In this document: one piece after another, positions 9,412 to 19,214 of the stretch
Numbering within the stretch: position 1 is the stretch's first letter
How the letters are laid out: the number at the start of each line of letters is the position of its first letter
NCBI GenBank assembly: GCA_902569735.1
Contig: CACFVE010000010.1
Span: 1 to 35,532, forward strand
DNA from: an uncultured Pelagibacteraceae bacterium
Lineage (GTDB): Bacteria > Pseudomonadota > Alphaproteobacteria > Pelagibacterales > Pelagibacteraceae
Length of the DNA: 35,532 nucleotides
Direction: 5' to 3'
Notes under the pieces: model-generated
Databases searched by the model: none
Told to the model about the DNA's origin: nothing
What the model saw: only the letters and a program-made list of their open reading frames with translations
Program-made: the position numbers and the translations under genes

Positions 9412-10803
9412 TTATTCTTGTAAAAGACTTTTTATTTGATTTATATTTTTCTTCATTTCATCATCTTGCTCTGATAATCTAGTTATAGTTTTGACCGCAT
9501 GTATCACAGTGGTGTGATCCCTATTCGCAAATCTTCTTCCAATTTCAGGGAGAGACCTAGTTGTCATTTTTTTTGCTAAGTACATTGCAAGTTGTCTAGG
9601 TCTAGCTAAAGGCCTAGAACGTCTTTGAGATAACATATCGTTTAAGGGAATATTAAAATAGTTGGATACAACATTTTGTATTTTATCTACTGTTATAACT
9701 CTGATTTGATTAAATATATCTTTCAATATATTTTTACAGTCATTGATAGTTAGTTCCTTATTATGCACTCTACTAAATGCTATTACTCGATTTAAAATAC
9801 CAATTAGCTCTCGAATATTAGTTTTACTTTCATTTGCTATATAATTAATTACATCCTCACTTAAATTAATATTCTCTTTAAATTGACTTTCCATTTCAAT
9901 AATTTTTTTCTTAATAATTTTAACTTTTAATTCGAGATCTGGAACATCGATATCTACAACCAATCCTCCCGCTAGCCTTGATTTAATTCTTTCCTGCACT
10001 CTATCTAACTTCATGGGCGCTCTATCTGCTGATATAATTATTTGAGAACCTTTATCAATTAAGCTATTAAAGGTGTGAAAAAATTCTTCCTGTAAACTTT
10101 CTTTCCCTCGTATAAATTGGATATCATCAATAATAAAAACTGATGATTTTCTGAAGAAATCTTTAAAATTGACCATATCATTTTTTTTTATAGATTTAAT
10201 AAAATGATACATAAATCGTTCAGCTGAAATAAACATAACATTATTTTCAGATTGAAGCTGTAGACCAATAGCGTTAAGCAAGTGAGTTTTGCCTAAACCT
10301 ACTCCTCCACAAATATACAAAGGATTGTATCTAGATATATGTTCACATATTTTTTTTGAGTAAGATAAAGCAATATCATTACTTTTGCCTTGAACAAAAT
10401 TTTCAAAATTTAAATTGGGATTTAATCTGTTGTAATTTAAAATTGAGTCCTGGATAGCCGTTACTTTATTAATTTCATCTGTTTTAGTTATTAAATCTGA
10501 ATTATTTTTATTATCCTCTATGATCTTAAACTCAATTCTATTTAAACTAAGCTTAAAACTTTTTACTTGCTCTAAAATCTTATCTAAGTATCTAGAAACT
10601 ATCCAATCTCTAAAAAATCTTGTGGGAACACTAAGAATTAAATAATCATTATATTCTTTTACTAAAGAAATTTTTTGTAACCAGCTTGTATAAATTTCAC
10701 TTCCGAATGTTCTTTTGAATGCACCTTGTATCTCATTCCAATCTAAAGTTCTTTCTTCTTCAGAAAGATAAACATTTTGTTTCTTTATGTTGTTTTTGTC
10801 CAT
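9412..10803 (-). CDS. dnaA: Chromosomal replication initiator protein DnaA
   Basis: This AAA+ ATPase binds DnaA boxes and melts the replication origin. Domain I (about 20-85) starts WNEIQGAFKRTFG. The Walker A motif is GGVGLGKT (166-173), and Walker B is VFIIDDIQF. The C-terminal DNA-binding domain has LSQRRSRPLARPRQLAMYLA and the signature NRDHTTVIHAVKTI. At 463 aa it is normal, with a short low-complexity domain II. It is first in a dnaA-dnaN-gyrB-regB run and follows rpsT after a 224-base gap containing a promoter-like -10, a hairpin and repeated GTTGTA motifs. No canonical DnaA boxes were recognised around the gene, so the origin is not obviously here. Confidence 0.97.
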   Translation of the reverse strand: MDKNNIKKQNVYLSEEERTLDWNEIQGAFKRTFGSEIYTSWLQKISLVKEYNDYLILSVPTRFFRDWIVSRYLDKILEQVKSFKLSLNRIEFKIIEDNKNNSDLITKTDEINKVTAIQDSILNYNRLNPNLNFENFVQGKSNDIALSYSKKICEHISRYNPLYICGGVGLGKTHLLNAIGLQLQSENNVMFISAERFMYHFIKSIKKNDMVNFKDFFRKSSVFIIDDIQFIRGKESLQEEFFHTFNSLIDKGSQIIISADRAPMKLDRVQERIKSRLAGGLVVDIDVPDLELKVKIIKKKIIEMESQFKENINLSEDVINYIANESKTNIRELIGILNRVIAFSRVHNKELTINDCKNILKDIFNQIRVITVDKIQNVVSNYFNIPLNDMLSQRRSRPLARPRQLAMYLAKKMTTRSLPEIGRRFANRDHTTVIHAVKTITRLSEQDDEMKKNINQIKSLLQE

Positions 10804-10865
10804 GTAATTATTTTCTTGAAAGATTCCTTTAAACGCTGTTTTGAAAAATTTTGCAAGTATCTGTA

Positions 10866-10941
10866 GGTTGTAATGAAAAAAAAACTTTATTTGGTTGTAG
10901 TACTAACGTATTGATAGAAAAAAAATTATAAAAATTACAAC
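10866..10941. repeat. Three GTTGTA-type boxes upstream of dnaA
   Basis: GGTTGTAAT (10866-10874) and GGTTGTAGT (10893-10901) are direct copies spaced 27 bases apart, and ATTACAAC (10934-10941) is an inverted copy. A perfect TATAAT lies on the minus strand between the inverted copy and dnaA (10930-10925), so the boxes flank and follow the likely dnaA promoter. They do not match the DnaA-box consensus. They may be regulator sites or chance. Confidence 0.35.
10925..10930 (-). promoter_or_regulatory. Candidate dnaA -10 element
   Basis: The minus strand has a perfect TATAAT hexamer about 120 bases upstream of the dnaA start, downstream of the putative rpsT terminator. No convincing -35 is visible at 16-18 bases. 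It is the best promoter candidate in the 10804-11027 gap. Confidence 0.35.
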
Positions 10942-10957
10942 TTGAAAAAGAAACTAT

Positions 10958-10980
10958 ATTTAGTTTTTATTAAACTAAAT
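10958..10980 (-). terminator. Hairpin after rpsT
   Basis: ATTTAGTTT (10958-10966) and AAACTAAAT (10972-10980) form a perfect 9-bp stem with a 5-base loop. On the minus strand it lies 48 bases after the rpsT stop and is followed by a T-rich stretch, though not an uninterrupted U-tract. It would end the rpsT message before dnaA. The stem is AT-rich, so strength is uncertain. Confidence 0.45.
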
Positions 10981-11027
10981 CTTGCTTAATAAAAAAAACT
11001 ATCAACTAAAAATTGTTAATTTTTTTA

Positions 11028-11279
11028 TTAAATCTTCTTAGAAGTTTTTGAAATCTTTCTTGCAGCAGTTCGTTTGCTGACTACACCAGATTTAGCAACC
11101 TGCATTAGAATTGATTGAAATTTTGAAAAATATTTCTTAGCTTTTTCTTTATTTTTTGATTTAATTAGCAAATCCATCTGTTTAATAGCATTTTTATATT
11201 TACTTTTTCTTATTCTATTAACTTGGGTTTGTTTTTTGACCCTTCTAACCCTTCTAATTGCTGATTTTGTATTAGGCAT
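11028..11279 (-). CDS. rpsT: 30S ribosomal protein S20
   Basis: This small basic protein binds 16S rRNA early in 30S assembly. The 83 aa start MPNTKSAIRRVRRVKKQ and contain GVVSKRTAARKISK, the typical C-terminal S20 pattern. The family is about 87 aa. It lies directly upstream of dnaA on the same strand, as in many alphaproteobacteria. No Shine-Dalgarno is visible before the ATG, and the predicted transcription start is only a few bases upstream, so the message may be close to leaderless. Confidence 0.96.
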   Translation of the reverse strand: MPNTKSAIRRVRRVKKQTQVNRIRKSKYKNAIKQMDLLIKSKNKEKAKKYFSKFQSILMQVAKSGVVSKRTAARKISKTSKKI

Positions 11280-11290
11280 ATTTTTTAAAC

Positions 11291-11319
11291 TGTATATATG
11301 CCAGTATTATCAGGGTCAA
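11291..11319 (-). promoter_or_regulatory. rpsT promoter
   Basis: On the minus strand TTGACC (11319-11314) is followed after 17 bases by TATACA (11296-11291). This predicts a start about 5-7 bases before the rpsT ATG at 11279. Its -10 region lies in the left arm of the mirrored repeat described at 11295-11356. Confidence 0.6.
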
Positions 11320-11356
11320 CTTTATTATTTTCAACTTCAGGTAATTCTGGCATATA
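11295..11356. repeat. Inverted repeat with divergent -10 regions between rpsT and ubiE
   Basis: Arms 11295-11311 and 11340-11356 match as an inverted repeat at 15 of 17 positions, with perfect 10-base ends TATATGCCAG and CTGGCATATA. The spacer is 28 bases. Each arm overlaps the -10 region of one of the divergent promoters, rpsT to the left and ubiE to the right, so both promoters share the sequence CTGGCATATA. Confidence 0.7.
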
Positions 11357-11358
11357 AT
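11330..11358 (+). promoter_or_regulatory. Candidate ubiE promoter
   Basis: A perfect TATAAT lies at 11353-11358, with a weak -35 TTCAAC at 11330-11335 (17-base spacer). It is only 6 bases before the chosen ubiE ATG, which predicts a leaderless or nearly leaderless mRNA. Confidence 0.5.
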
Positions 11359-11364
11359 TTAATT

Positions 11365-12069
11365 ATGAAAAGCAGTATCCAGAATAAATCAAAACTAGTC
11401 AATTCTGTATTCTCTAGAGTTTACAAAAAATATGACTTAATGAATGACGTCATGTCTCTTGGAATTCATCGAATTTGGAAAAATAAATTAATCGATTGGA
11501 TGAATCCTCAACTAGAAGAGAGTCTTATAGATGTTGCTTCGGGTTCAGGTGATGTAGCTAAGCTTTTTTCTAAAAAAAATAATAATTCAGCTAAAATTTC
11601 ATGTGTTGAGCCAAATGATGAAATGTTTCGTATGGGTAAATACAATCTAGAAAAATTTAAAAATATCAAATGGTATAAAGCAAGTGCAGAAAAGCTACCA
11701 TTTAAAAATGATGCTTATAATTTCTACTCAATAAGTTATGGCCTAAGAAATGTTTCTGATATTAATATGTCTTTAAAGGAAGCATTTAGAGTTTTAAAAC
11801 CTGGAGGTCGTTTCATGTGTCTAGAATTTTCTAAGGTTGATAATGAAATAATTAATCTTTTTTATCAGCAATACTCAAAAGTTATTCCTTTTATTGGAAA
11901 ATATATTATAGGATCATCCAAACCTTATGATTATCTTATCAAAAGTATTAATGAATTTTATACTCAAAATGAATTAGTTAATTTAATTAAAAAAAATGGA
12001 TTTTCTAATGTAGAATATAGAAATCTTTCAAATGGTATTTCTGCTATACATTCTGGATGGAAAATCTAA
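11365..12069 (+). CDS. ubiE: Ubiquinone/menaquinone C-methyltransferase
   Basis: This SAM-dependent methyltransferase of ubiquinone synthesis methylates the benzoquinol ring carbon. The conserved N-terminus FSRVYKKYDLMNDVMSLGIH and the SAM-binding motif LIDVASGSGDVAKLF are clear. PFKNDAYNFYSISYGLRNV, the FRVLKPGGRFMCLEFSK motif and the C-terminal NLSNGISAIHSGWKI complete the family pattern. The start chosen is ATG 11365, giving 234 aa. The open frame extends to 11236, but that would overlap rpsT and both promoters and adds unrelated hydrophobic residues. The stop abuts the ubiB start directly (TAA ATG). mutM, which often precedes ubiE in alphaproteobacteria, is missing. Confidence 0.95.
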   Translation: MKSSIQNKSKLVNSVFSRVYKKYDLMNDVMSLGIHRIWKNKLIDWMNPQLEESLIDVASGSGDVAKLFSKKNNNSAKISCVEPNDEMFRMGKYNLEKFKNIKWYKASAEKLPFKNDAYNFYSISYGLRNVSDINMSLKEAFRVLKPGGRFMCLEFSKVDNEIINLFYQQYSKVIPFIGKYIIGSSKPYDYLIKSINEFYTQNELVNLIKKNGFSNVEYRNLSNGISAIHSGWKI

Positions 12070-13635
12070 ATGTTTAGAAGAATTTTTCAATTAATTAAAA
12101 TTGCAAGAAAATTATCTACATCTGGTGCAATAGATACAATTCACCAAATTTATAATTTGCCCTTAATGATAAATCTTTTTTTTAATCTTATTTCTATTGG
12201 ATCTCAAAAAAAAATATTAAACAACCAAAAACAACCTGGGGAAAAACTTTGTATAGCTCTCGAAGGAATGGGCACTACTTTTATTAAACTTGGACAATTT
12301 CTTGCAACAAGACCAGATATTATTGGTGAAGAACTAGCAAAAAATTTGGAAAAATTACAAGATAGACTTCCTGCATTTGATACCAATGAGGCTAAAAAGA
12401 TTATTAGAAAAGAAGTTGGGGATAATCAGTATAAAAATATTTTGGAACTTAGCGAACCAATTGCAGCAGCCTCTATTGCTCAAGTTCATATAGCAAAAAT
12501 TAAATATGCTAACGAAAATAAAGAAGTAGCAATTAAAATTTTAAGACCAAACATAGAGAAGTTATTTAATGAAGAGTTAGATGCTTTAATGTTGTTTGCG
12601 TATGTGGTTGAAAATTTATTTTCAAAAGCAAAAAGACTTAAATTAGTTGAAGTTGTTCATTTACTGCGAGAGATTACAAATATCGAAATGGACTTAAGAT
12701 TTGAGGCGGCAGCTGCAAATGAATTATATGAAAACACAAAAAACGATAAAGGCTTTAATGTGCCTGAAATCTACTGGAATTATACCACTAAAAAGATCCT
12801 AACCTTAGACAAAGTAGATGGAATATCAATTCGAGAGCATGAAAAGCTTAAAGACCTGGGAATTGATTTAAAGATCTTAGCAGAAAACTTAATACAACAT
12901 TTTTTAAAACAAGCAGTCAGAGATGGTTTTTTTCATGGAGATATGCATCAAGGAAATTTATTTGTTGATAATCAAGGAAATATCGTACCTGTAGATTTTG
13001 GAATAATGGGTAGACTAGACAAAAATAATAGAAAATTTTTAGCAGAAATTTTATACGGTTTTATTCAAAGAGATTATGTAAAAGTAGCAGAAGTCCATTT
13101 TAAAGCTGGCCTTGTCCCCCAAGATGCTTCTAAAGAAGAATTTGCTCAAGCGTTAAGATCTGTTGGAGAACCAATCTTCGGTCAATCTATTAAAGATATA
13201 TCGGGAGGAAATTTATTGGCCCAACTTTTTGAAATAACTGAAAAATTTAATATGCCCACACAAACTCCCTTGCTTATCTTACAAAAAACTATGGTTGTTG
13301 TAGAAGGTGTTGCAAGAAAACTGTATCCAGAAACTAATATATGGGAAGTTTCTAGGCCAGTTTTAGAAGATTGGTTAAAAAATATTAAAAGTCCAAAGTC
13401 TACTTTAGATACAGCCATCAATACCTCTGCAGAGATTATAAAAAGAATACCTGATTTTCCAGATTTGATGGATAAGGCCAATTATGCTCTTCAATTAATG
13501 GCGGAAGGGAAATTAAATATAGGGCCAATAAGTAGCAAAAATCTAGAGATTGAACAAATGAAGTTAAAAAATCTTAGAAACAATTTGATAATTGGTTTTT
13601 TTGGTATTGTAATTTTAAGTCTATTAGTATTTTAA
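12070..13635 (+). CDS. ubiB: Ubiquinone biosynthesis atypical kinase/ATPase UbiB
   Basis: This ABC1/ADCK-family protein supports ubiquinone synthesis at the inner membrane. The family-specific KLGQ motif (73-76) lies in the N-terminal extension, and the alanine-rich nucleotide loop is AAASIAQVH (132-140). VAIKILRP holds the ATP lysine. EMDLRFEAAAANEL, FFHGDMHQGNLF (catalytic loop) and VDFGIMGRL (the DFG equivalent) follow. The C-terminus ends with a hydrophobic helix (about 500-521) that would anchor it in the membrane. Length of 521 aa is normal. It is tightly packed between ubiE and coaBC. Confidence 0.96.
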   Translation: MFRRIFQLIKIARKLSTSGAIDTIHQIYNLPLMINLFFNLISIGSQKKILNNQKQPGEKLCIALEGMGTTFIKLGQFLATRPDIIGEELAKNLEKLQDRLPAFDTNEAKKIIRKEVGDNQYKNILELSEPIAAASIAQVHIAKIKYANENKEVAIKILRPNIEKLFNEELDALMLFAYVVENLFSKAKRLKLVEVVHLLREITNIEMDLRFEAAAANELYENTKNDKGFNVPEIYWNYTTKKILTLDKVDGISIREHEKLKDLGIDLKILAENLIQHFLKQAVRDGFFHGDMHQGNLFVDNQGNIVPVDFGIMGRLDKNNRKFLAEILYGFIQRDYVKVAEVHFKAGLVPQDASKEEFAQALRSVGEPIFGQSIKDISGGNLLAQLFEITEKFNMPTQTPLLILQKTMVVVEGVARKLYPETNIWEVSRPVLEDWLKNIKSPKSTLDTAINTSAEIIKRIPDFPDLMDKANYALQLMAEGKLNIGPISSKNLEIEQMKLKNLRNNLIIGFFGIVILSLLVF

Positions 13636-13642
13636 TTGCATA

Positions 13643-14872
13643 ATGTCATTAAAAAATAAAAAAATTTTAATAGTCATTGGAGGTGGGATATCTGCCTATA
13701 AAGCTCTTGATCTTATAAGATTATTAAAAAAAAATAACATAGATATAAAAACTATTCTTACTAAAAGTGGTAAGGAATTTGTTACACCTCTCTCAATTAC
13801 AACATTGACAAAAAATAAAACGTTTGAAGATATTTTTGATAAAGATACACAAGCTGAAATTGATCATATAGCTTTATCCAGGTGGGCAGATTTAATTATC
13901 GTTTTACCTACAACTGCAAACTTTATGACAAAATTAAGTATTGGCAAGGCTGAAGATTTGCCTACAACTGTATTACTGGCTTCTAACAAAGATATTCTTT
14001 TGGTTCCAGCTATGAACGTTAGAATGTGGCTTCATAAAGCAACTCAACGAAATTTAAAAATTTTACAAGATTATGGTTACCTTTTTATTGGTCCAGAAAA
14101 AGGTGAAATGGCTTGTGGTGAGTATGGAGAAGGAAAGATGTCTAGTCCAAGACAAATTTATTCTTACCTAAAAAATTATTTTAATCAAAAGAATTTAGTG
14201 AAAAATAAAAATTTCAAAGCTTTAGTTACAACTGGACCAACTAGAGAATATTTAGATCCTGTGAGATATATTTCCAACGAATCAAGTGGCAAACAAGGAT
14301 ATGAAGTAGCTCTAGCATTAAAAAGATTGGGTATTAAAACTAAACTAATCGTAGGACCATCTAATTTTATTCACTCAAAAGATTTAAAAATCAAAAAAAT
14401 AATTACTGCAAAGGAAATGATGAATGAGGTTAAAAAATCTTTACCTGTAGATATAGCTGTTTGTGCGGCTGCAGTTTCTGACTTTAAACCAATAAATAAA
14501 AATAAAAATAAAATTAAAAAAAACAACTCAAATATAAATAATATAATTTTAGAAAAAAACCCTGATATTTTAGATTTTTTAAGTAAAAATAATAAAGCTA
14601 GACCCAAAATAGTAGTTGGTTTTTCTGCTGAAACAGAAAATGTTATTCAAAACTCGAAAGCAAAAATTAAAGAAAAATATTGCGACTTAATTGTAGCTAA
14701 TGATGTTTCTAGAAAAGAATCTGGATTTAATTCAGATTATAATAAAGTTTCTATAATTGATAAAAAAGGTAAAATTAAATCTATTCCAAAAAATAAAAAA
14801 AGTTATATTGCTAATATAATTGCTAAAATTATATTAGATAAACTTTTAATGAATGACAAAAATATTAATTAA
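13643..14872 (+). CDS. coaBC: Bifunctional phosphopantothenoylcysteine decarboxylase/synthase
   Basis: This enzyme makes 4'-phosphopantetheine for coenzyme A in two steps. The N-terminal CoaC flavoprotein domain has [13 protein letters not shown], catalytic His75 ([11 protein letters not shown]), the PAMN motif (122-125) and Cys158 in [13 protein letters not shown]. The histidine and cysteine positions match E. coli Dfp. The C-terminal CoaB domain starts near residue 190 with [20 protein letters not shown] and has VCAAAVSDF and LIVANDVSR. The 409 aa length is normal. Its 3' end overlaps dut by 20 bases in another frame, which suggests coupled translation. Confidence 0.97.
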   Translation: MSLKNKKILIVIGGGISAYKALDLIRLLKKNNIDIKTILTKSGKEFVTPLSITTLTKNKTFEDIFDKDTQAEIDHIALSRWADLIIVLPTTANFMTKLSIGKAEDLPTTVLLASNKDILLVPAMNVRMWLHKATQRNLKILQDYGYLFIGPEKGEMACGEYGEGKMSSPRQIYSYLKNYFNQKNLVKNKNFKALVTTGPTREYLDPVRYISNESSGKQGYEVALALKRLGIKTKLIVGPSNFIHSKDLKIKKIITAKEMMNEVKKSLPVDIAVCAAAVSDFKPINKNKNKIKKNNSNINNIILEKNPDILDFLSKNNKARPKIVVGFSAETENVIQNSKAKIKEKYCDLIVANDVSRKESGFNSDYNKVSIIDKKGKIKSIPKNKKSYIANIIAKIILDKLLMNDKNIN

Positions 14873-15293
14873 GAGACTGTCCAAGGAAGTTTCTTTACCC
14901 AAATACGAAACAAATGGATCTTCAGGTATGGATTTAGCCGCAAATATAAACGCTAATATTAATATCGATCCAGGCAAAACTGCAATTATTCCAACGGGTT
15001 TTTCATTATCTATTCCTAAAGGATTTGAAGTACAGATCAGACCAAGATCTGGATTAGCAGCTAAAAAAAAGATAAGTGTTTTAAATACACCGGGCACAAT
15101 TGATGCTGATTATAGAGGTGAAATCAAAGTAATATTAATCAATCTTGGTCAGGAATCATTTACTGTAGAAAAAGGACTTCGAATCGCTCAAATGGTTGTA
15201 TGTCCTATAGTTCAAGCTCAACTAAAAGAAGTTGATGATTTAAACGAAACTGAACGAGGTAAAGGTGGTTTTGGATCTACAGGAACTAAATAA
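14853..15293 (+). CDS. dut: dUTP pyrophosphatase
   Basis: This trimeric dUTPase converts dUTP to dUMP and keeps uracil out of DNA. All five family motifs are present in order: [35 protein letters not shown] with the catalytic aspartate, GLRIAQMVV, and the C-terminal arm [10 protein letters not shown]. At 146 aa it is full length. The coaBC-dut pairing is conserved in alphaproteobacteria. Confidence 0.97.
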   Translation: MTKILIKRLSKEVSLPKYETNGSSGMDLAANINANINIDPGKTAIIPTGFSLSIPKGFEVQIRPRSGLAAKKKISVLNTPGTIDADYRGEIKVILINLGQESFTVEKGLRIAQMVVCPIVQAQLKEVDDLNETERGKGGFGSTGTK

Positions 15294-15301
15294 TTCTGGA
15301 A

Positions 15302-16045
15302 ATGAAAATTAACTTAGGACAATTTAGGCGATTCGAAAAACAAATAATCTTAAAAAATATTGGTTTAGCAGGACAAAAGAGAATATTTGCTGCAAATGTT
15401 TTAATTATTGGTCTAGGAGGTTTGGGGTGCCCTTTGCTAACTTATTTGGTGTCCTCTGGGGTTGGTAAAATCGGCATTGTAGATTTTGATAAAGTTGAAA
15501 TTTCTAATTTAAATAGACAAACATTATTTAATCCTGGCGATGTAGGTAAATTTAAAGTTGATCAGGCCAAAAAGGCTATTAACAAAATAAATAAAAAAAT
15601 AAAAATTATTTCATTTAAAAAAAAAATAACATTCAAAAATATAAAGAAAATTTTAAGTAGTTTTGATATTATATGTGATGGTACAGACAATTATAACTCC
15701 AGATATTTAATAAATGATTATTGCGTAAAAAATAAAAAAATACTAATCTCGTCAGCTATAAGTAAATTTGATGGTCAACTCATGAAATTCGATTTTAAGA
15801 AAAAAGGACCTTGTTATAGATGTTTTATGCCAAGTCCACCCGATAATGAAAATAATTGCCAAACAGAAGGAATATTTTCTCCACTTGCCGGTATTATGGG
15901 TTCTTTGCAAGCAAATGAAGTTTTAAAATGCATATTGAATACAAAAAATGATTTGGCAAGTCGTATAGTTATATTTGACTCCTTGAATACTGAATTCAGA
16001 AAATCAAAAATAGCTATAAACCCAAAGTGTATTAATAAATGTTAA
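15302..16045 (+). CDS. MoeB/ThiF/HesA-family adenylyltransferase
   Basis: This E1-like enzyme adenylates the C-terminal glycine of a small sulfur-carrier protein (MoaD or ThiS type) for molybdopterin, thiamine or thio-tRNA chemistry. The ATP-binding loop is GLGGLGCPLLTYL (37-49), followed by DFDKVEISNLNRQ (61-73) and CDGTDNYNSRYLIND. Zinc cysteines are C171 and C174 (CYRC) and C243 and C247 at the C-terminus. The last pair is spaced C-x3-C instead of the usual C-x2-C. Cys186 is in the usual crossover-loop region before the conserved SPLAGIMGSLQANE. There is no rhodanese domain, so it is MoeB-like rather than MOCS3-like. No sulfur-carrier gene is adjacent, so the pathway cannot be decided. Confidence 0.85.
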   Translation: MKINLGQFRRFEKQIILKNIGLAGQKRIFAANVLIIGLGGLGCPLLTYLVSSGVGKIGIVDFDKVEISNLNRQTLFNPGDVGKFKVDQAKKAINKINKKIKIISFKKKITFKNIKKILSSFDIICDGTDNYNSRYLINDYCVKNKKILISSAISKFDGQLMKFDFKKKGPCYRCFMPSPPDNENNCQTEGIFSPLAGIMGSLQANEVLKCILNTKNDLASRIVIFDSLNTEFRKSKIAINPKCINKC

Positions 16046-16485
16046 GAATAATTATAATTATTTTTAGCGTTTTGTTTTTCGAAAGTTTAAGCTTTTCTCA
16101 AGATGAATATTTTTTAACTTTACGCTATGATAAAGTTCATCTTAGACAAGGTCCATCTCGAGAGTATCCAATAAAAATTTTATATAAAAAGAAATTTTTG
16201 CCTGTTTTAATTCAAGATAAATCTGATAATTTTAGAAAAATTAGAGATCATGAAAATAATTCTGGCTGGATACATGTATCTCAACTTTCAAAGAAAAAAG
16301 CTGCCATAGTAATTGATGAACAATTAATAATGTTCAAAAACCCTACAATCTACTCGAAACCTATAGCCGTACTTAAAAAAGGACGTCTTGCAAAAATTAT
16401 TAAATGCAAAGAAATTTGGTGCAAGGCTAAGTCTGATAAATATAAAGGGTGGATAAAAAAAGGTAGTTTGTGGGGCCTGCTTTAA
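16039..16485 (+). CDS. Exported bacterial SH3-domain protein
   Basis: A signal peptide is visible at residues 1-20 (hydrophobic IIIIIFSVLFF, then SLSFSQ), so the protein should be periplasmic. The remainder contains two SH3-like repeats. The first, about 28-85, has KVHLRQGPSREYPI and NSGWIHVSQL. The second, about 90-148, ends WCKAKSDKYKGWIKKGSLWG. Similar proteins are annotated as SH3_4/DUF1058 proteins of unknown function in alphaproteobacteria, and a cell-wall or protein-binding role is inferred only from the fold. It overlaps the end of the MoeB-like gene by 7 bases and meets the convergent DUF2061 gene with a 4-base overlap. Confidence 0.8.
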   Translation: MLRIIIIIFSVLFFESLSFSQDEYFLTLRYDKVHLRQGPSREYPIKILYKKKFLPVLIQDKSDNFRKIRDHENNSGWIHVSQLSKKKAAIVIDEQLIMFKNPTIYSKPIAVLKKGRLAKIIKCKEIWCKAKSDKYKGWIKKGSLWGLL

Positions 16486-16724
16486 CTTTTAACTTTTGAT
16501 GCCCAAAATTTGTCTAACAAAAAGTACCAAACGGCATTAGCTAATGGTTCCACTATAGCGTCTGTAAGAGCAATCCTAAAAGAAACATCTGCTACCAACA
16601 TTAAAACAATGATTGCTATTGCAAAGTGACCAATAGTATAGATTATTGTTCTAAGTATTGATCCTTTATTAGATTTATAAATATTTTTTGCAGTTGAAAA
16701 AATGCCTTGAGTTAATTCTGTCAT
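16482..16724 (-). CDS. DUF2061-like small membrane protein
   Basis: This 80-aa protein has two predicted membrane helices (about 22-46 and 50-70). The pattern RTIIYTIGHFAIAIIVLMLV, then TDAIVEPLANAVWYFLLDKFW resembles the DUF2061 family of small membrane proteins, whose function is unknown. It overlaps the upstream gene by 4 bases and lies in the run downstream of katG, so it may be co-transcribed with the catalase-peroxidase. Confidence 0.65.
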   Translation of the reverse strand: MTELTQGIFSTAKNIYKSNKGSILRTIIYTIGHFAIAIIVLMLVADVSFRIALTDAIVEPLANAVWYFLLDKFWASKVKS

Positions 16725-16963
16725 CTATTTATATCCCTTCTAGGATCTTTAATTTTTTTCACTTTATCTAAAATTCCAGATATTTTTGCAGTTATATATA
16801 CAGTATAAACAATTGCAAAACCTAAAGCCATTGTTGATAGGACAGTGTATATTGCAGATAAAATCTTCTCTTCAAACCAATTTTCGACTCCAGAGTTAGA
16901 ATGATATAAAATATTCCAAAAAAATACGAAACTAATCTCGTATATTATTATTAATTTTAACAT
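16721..16963 (-). CDS. Small two-helix membrane protein of unknown function
   Basis: The 80-aa product has a hydrophobic N-terminal segment (1-18) that could be a signal anchor, a second hydrophobic stretch (about 36-62), and a charged C-terminal tail (LDKVKKIKDPRRDINR). I do not recognise a family. It lies 27 bases after katG on the same strand and overlaps the DUF2061-like gene by 4 bases. Together they form a pair that probably rides on the katG transcript. The 4-base ATGA-type overlap and consistent reading frame support a real gene. Confidence 0.6.
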   Translation of the reverse strand: MLKLIIIYEISFVFFWNILYHSNSGVENWFEEKILSAIYTVLSTMALGFAIVYTVYITAKISGILDKVKKIKDPRRDINR

Positions 16964-16990
16964 TTCATTATATTGAAAATTATTTGATTA

Positions 16991-19174
<2,184 letters not shown>

Positions 19175-19207
19175 CTAGTTTATAATTATTCTAAACTAGT
19201 AAGTCAA
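19175..19207 (-). promoter_or_regulatory. katG promoter with overlapping PerR/Irr-like operator
   Basis: On the minus strand TTGACT (19207-19202), 17 bases and TATAAA (19184-19179) make a strong sigma-70 promoter. A 25-bp dyad (19175-19199, centre 19187) with 11 of 12 pairs matched covers the spacer and -10. Its core on the plus strand, TTATAATTATTCTAA (19180-19194), matches the PerR-box consensus TTATAATnATTATAA at all but one position. It also resembles alphaproteobacterial Irr boxes. A bound Fur-family protein would block RNA polymerase. Confidence 0.8.
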
Positions 19208-19214
19208 TATGAAA

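Noticed and set aside
10804-11027. Replication origin next to dnaA
   Set aside because: The gap is AT-rich and has repeats, but no DnaA-box-like TTATCCACA sequence was recognised, and alphaproteobacterial origins often lie away from dnaA.
11236-11364. Longer N-terminus for ubiE, starting inside rpsT
   Set aside because: It would overlap rpsT on the other strand and both promoters, and it adds hydrophobic residues unlike the UbiE family. ATG 11365 begins just before the conserved region.
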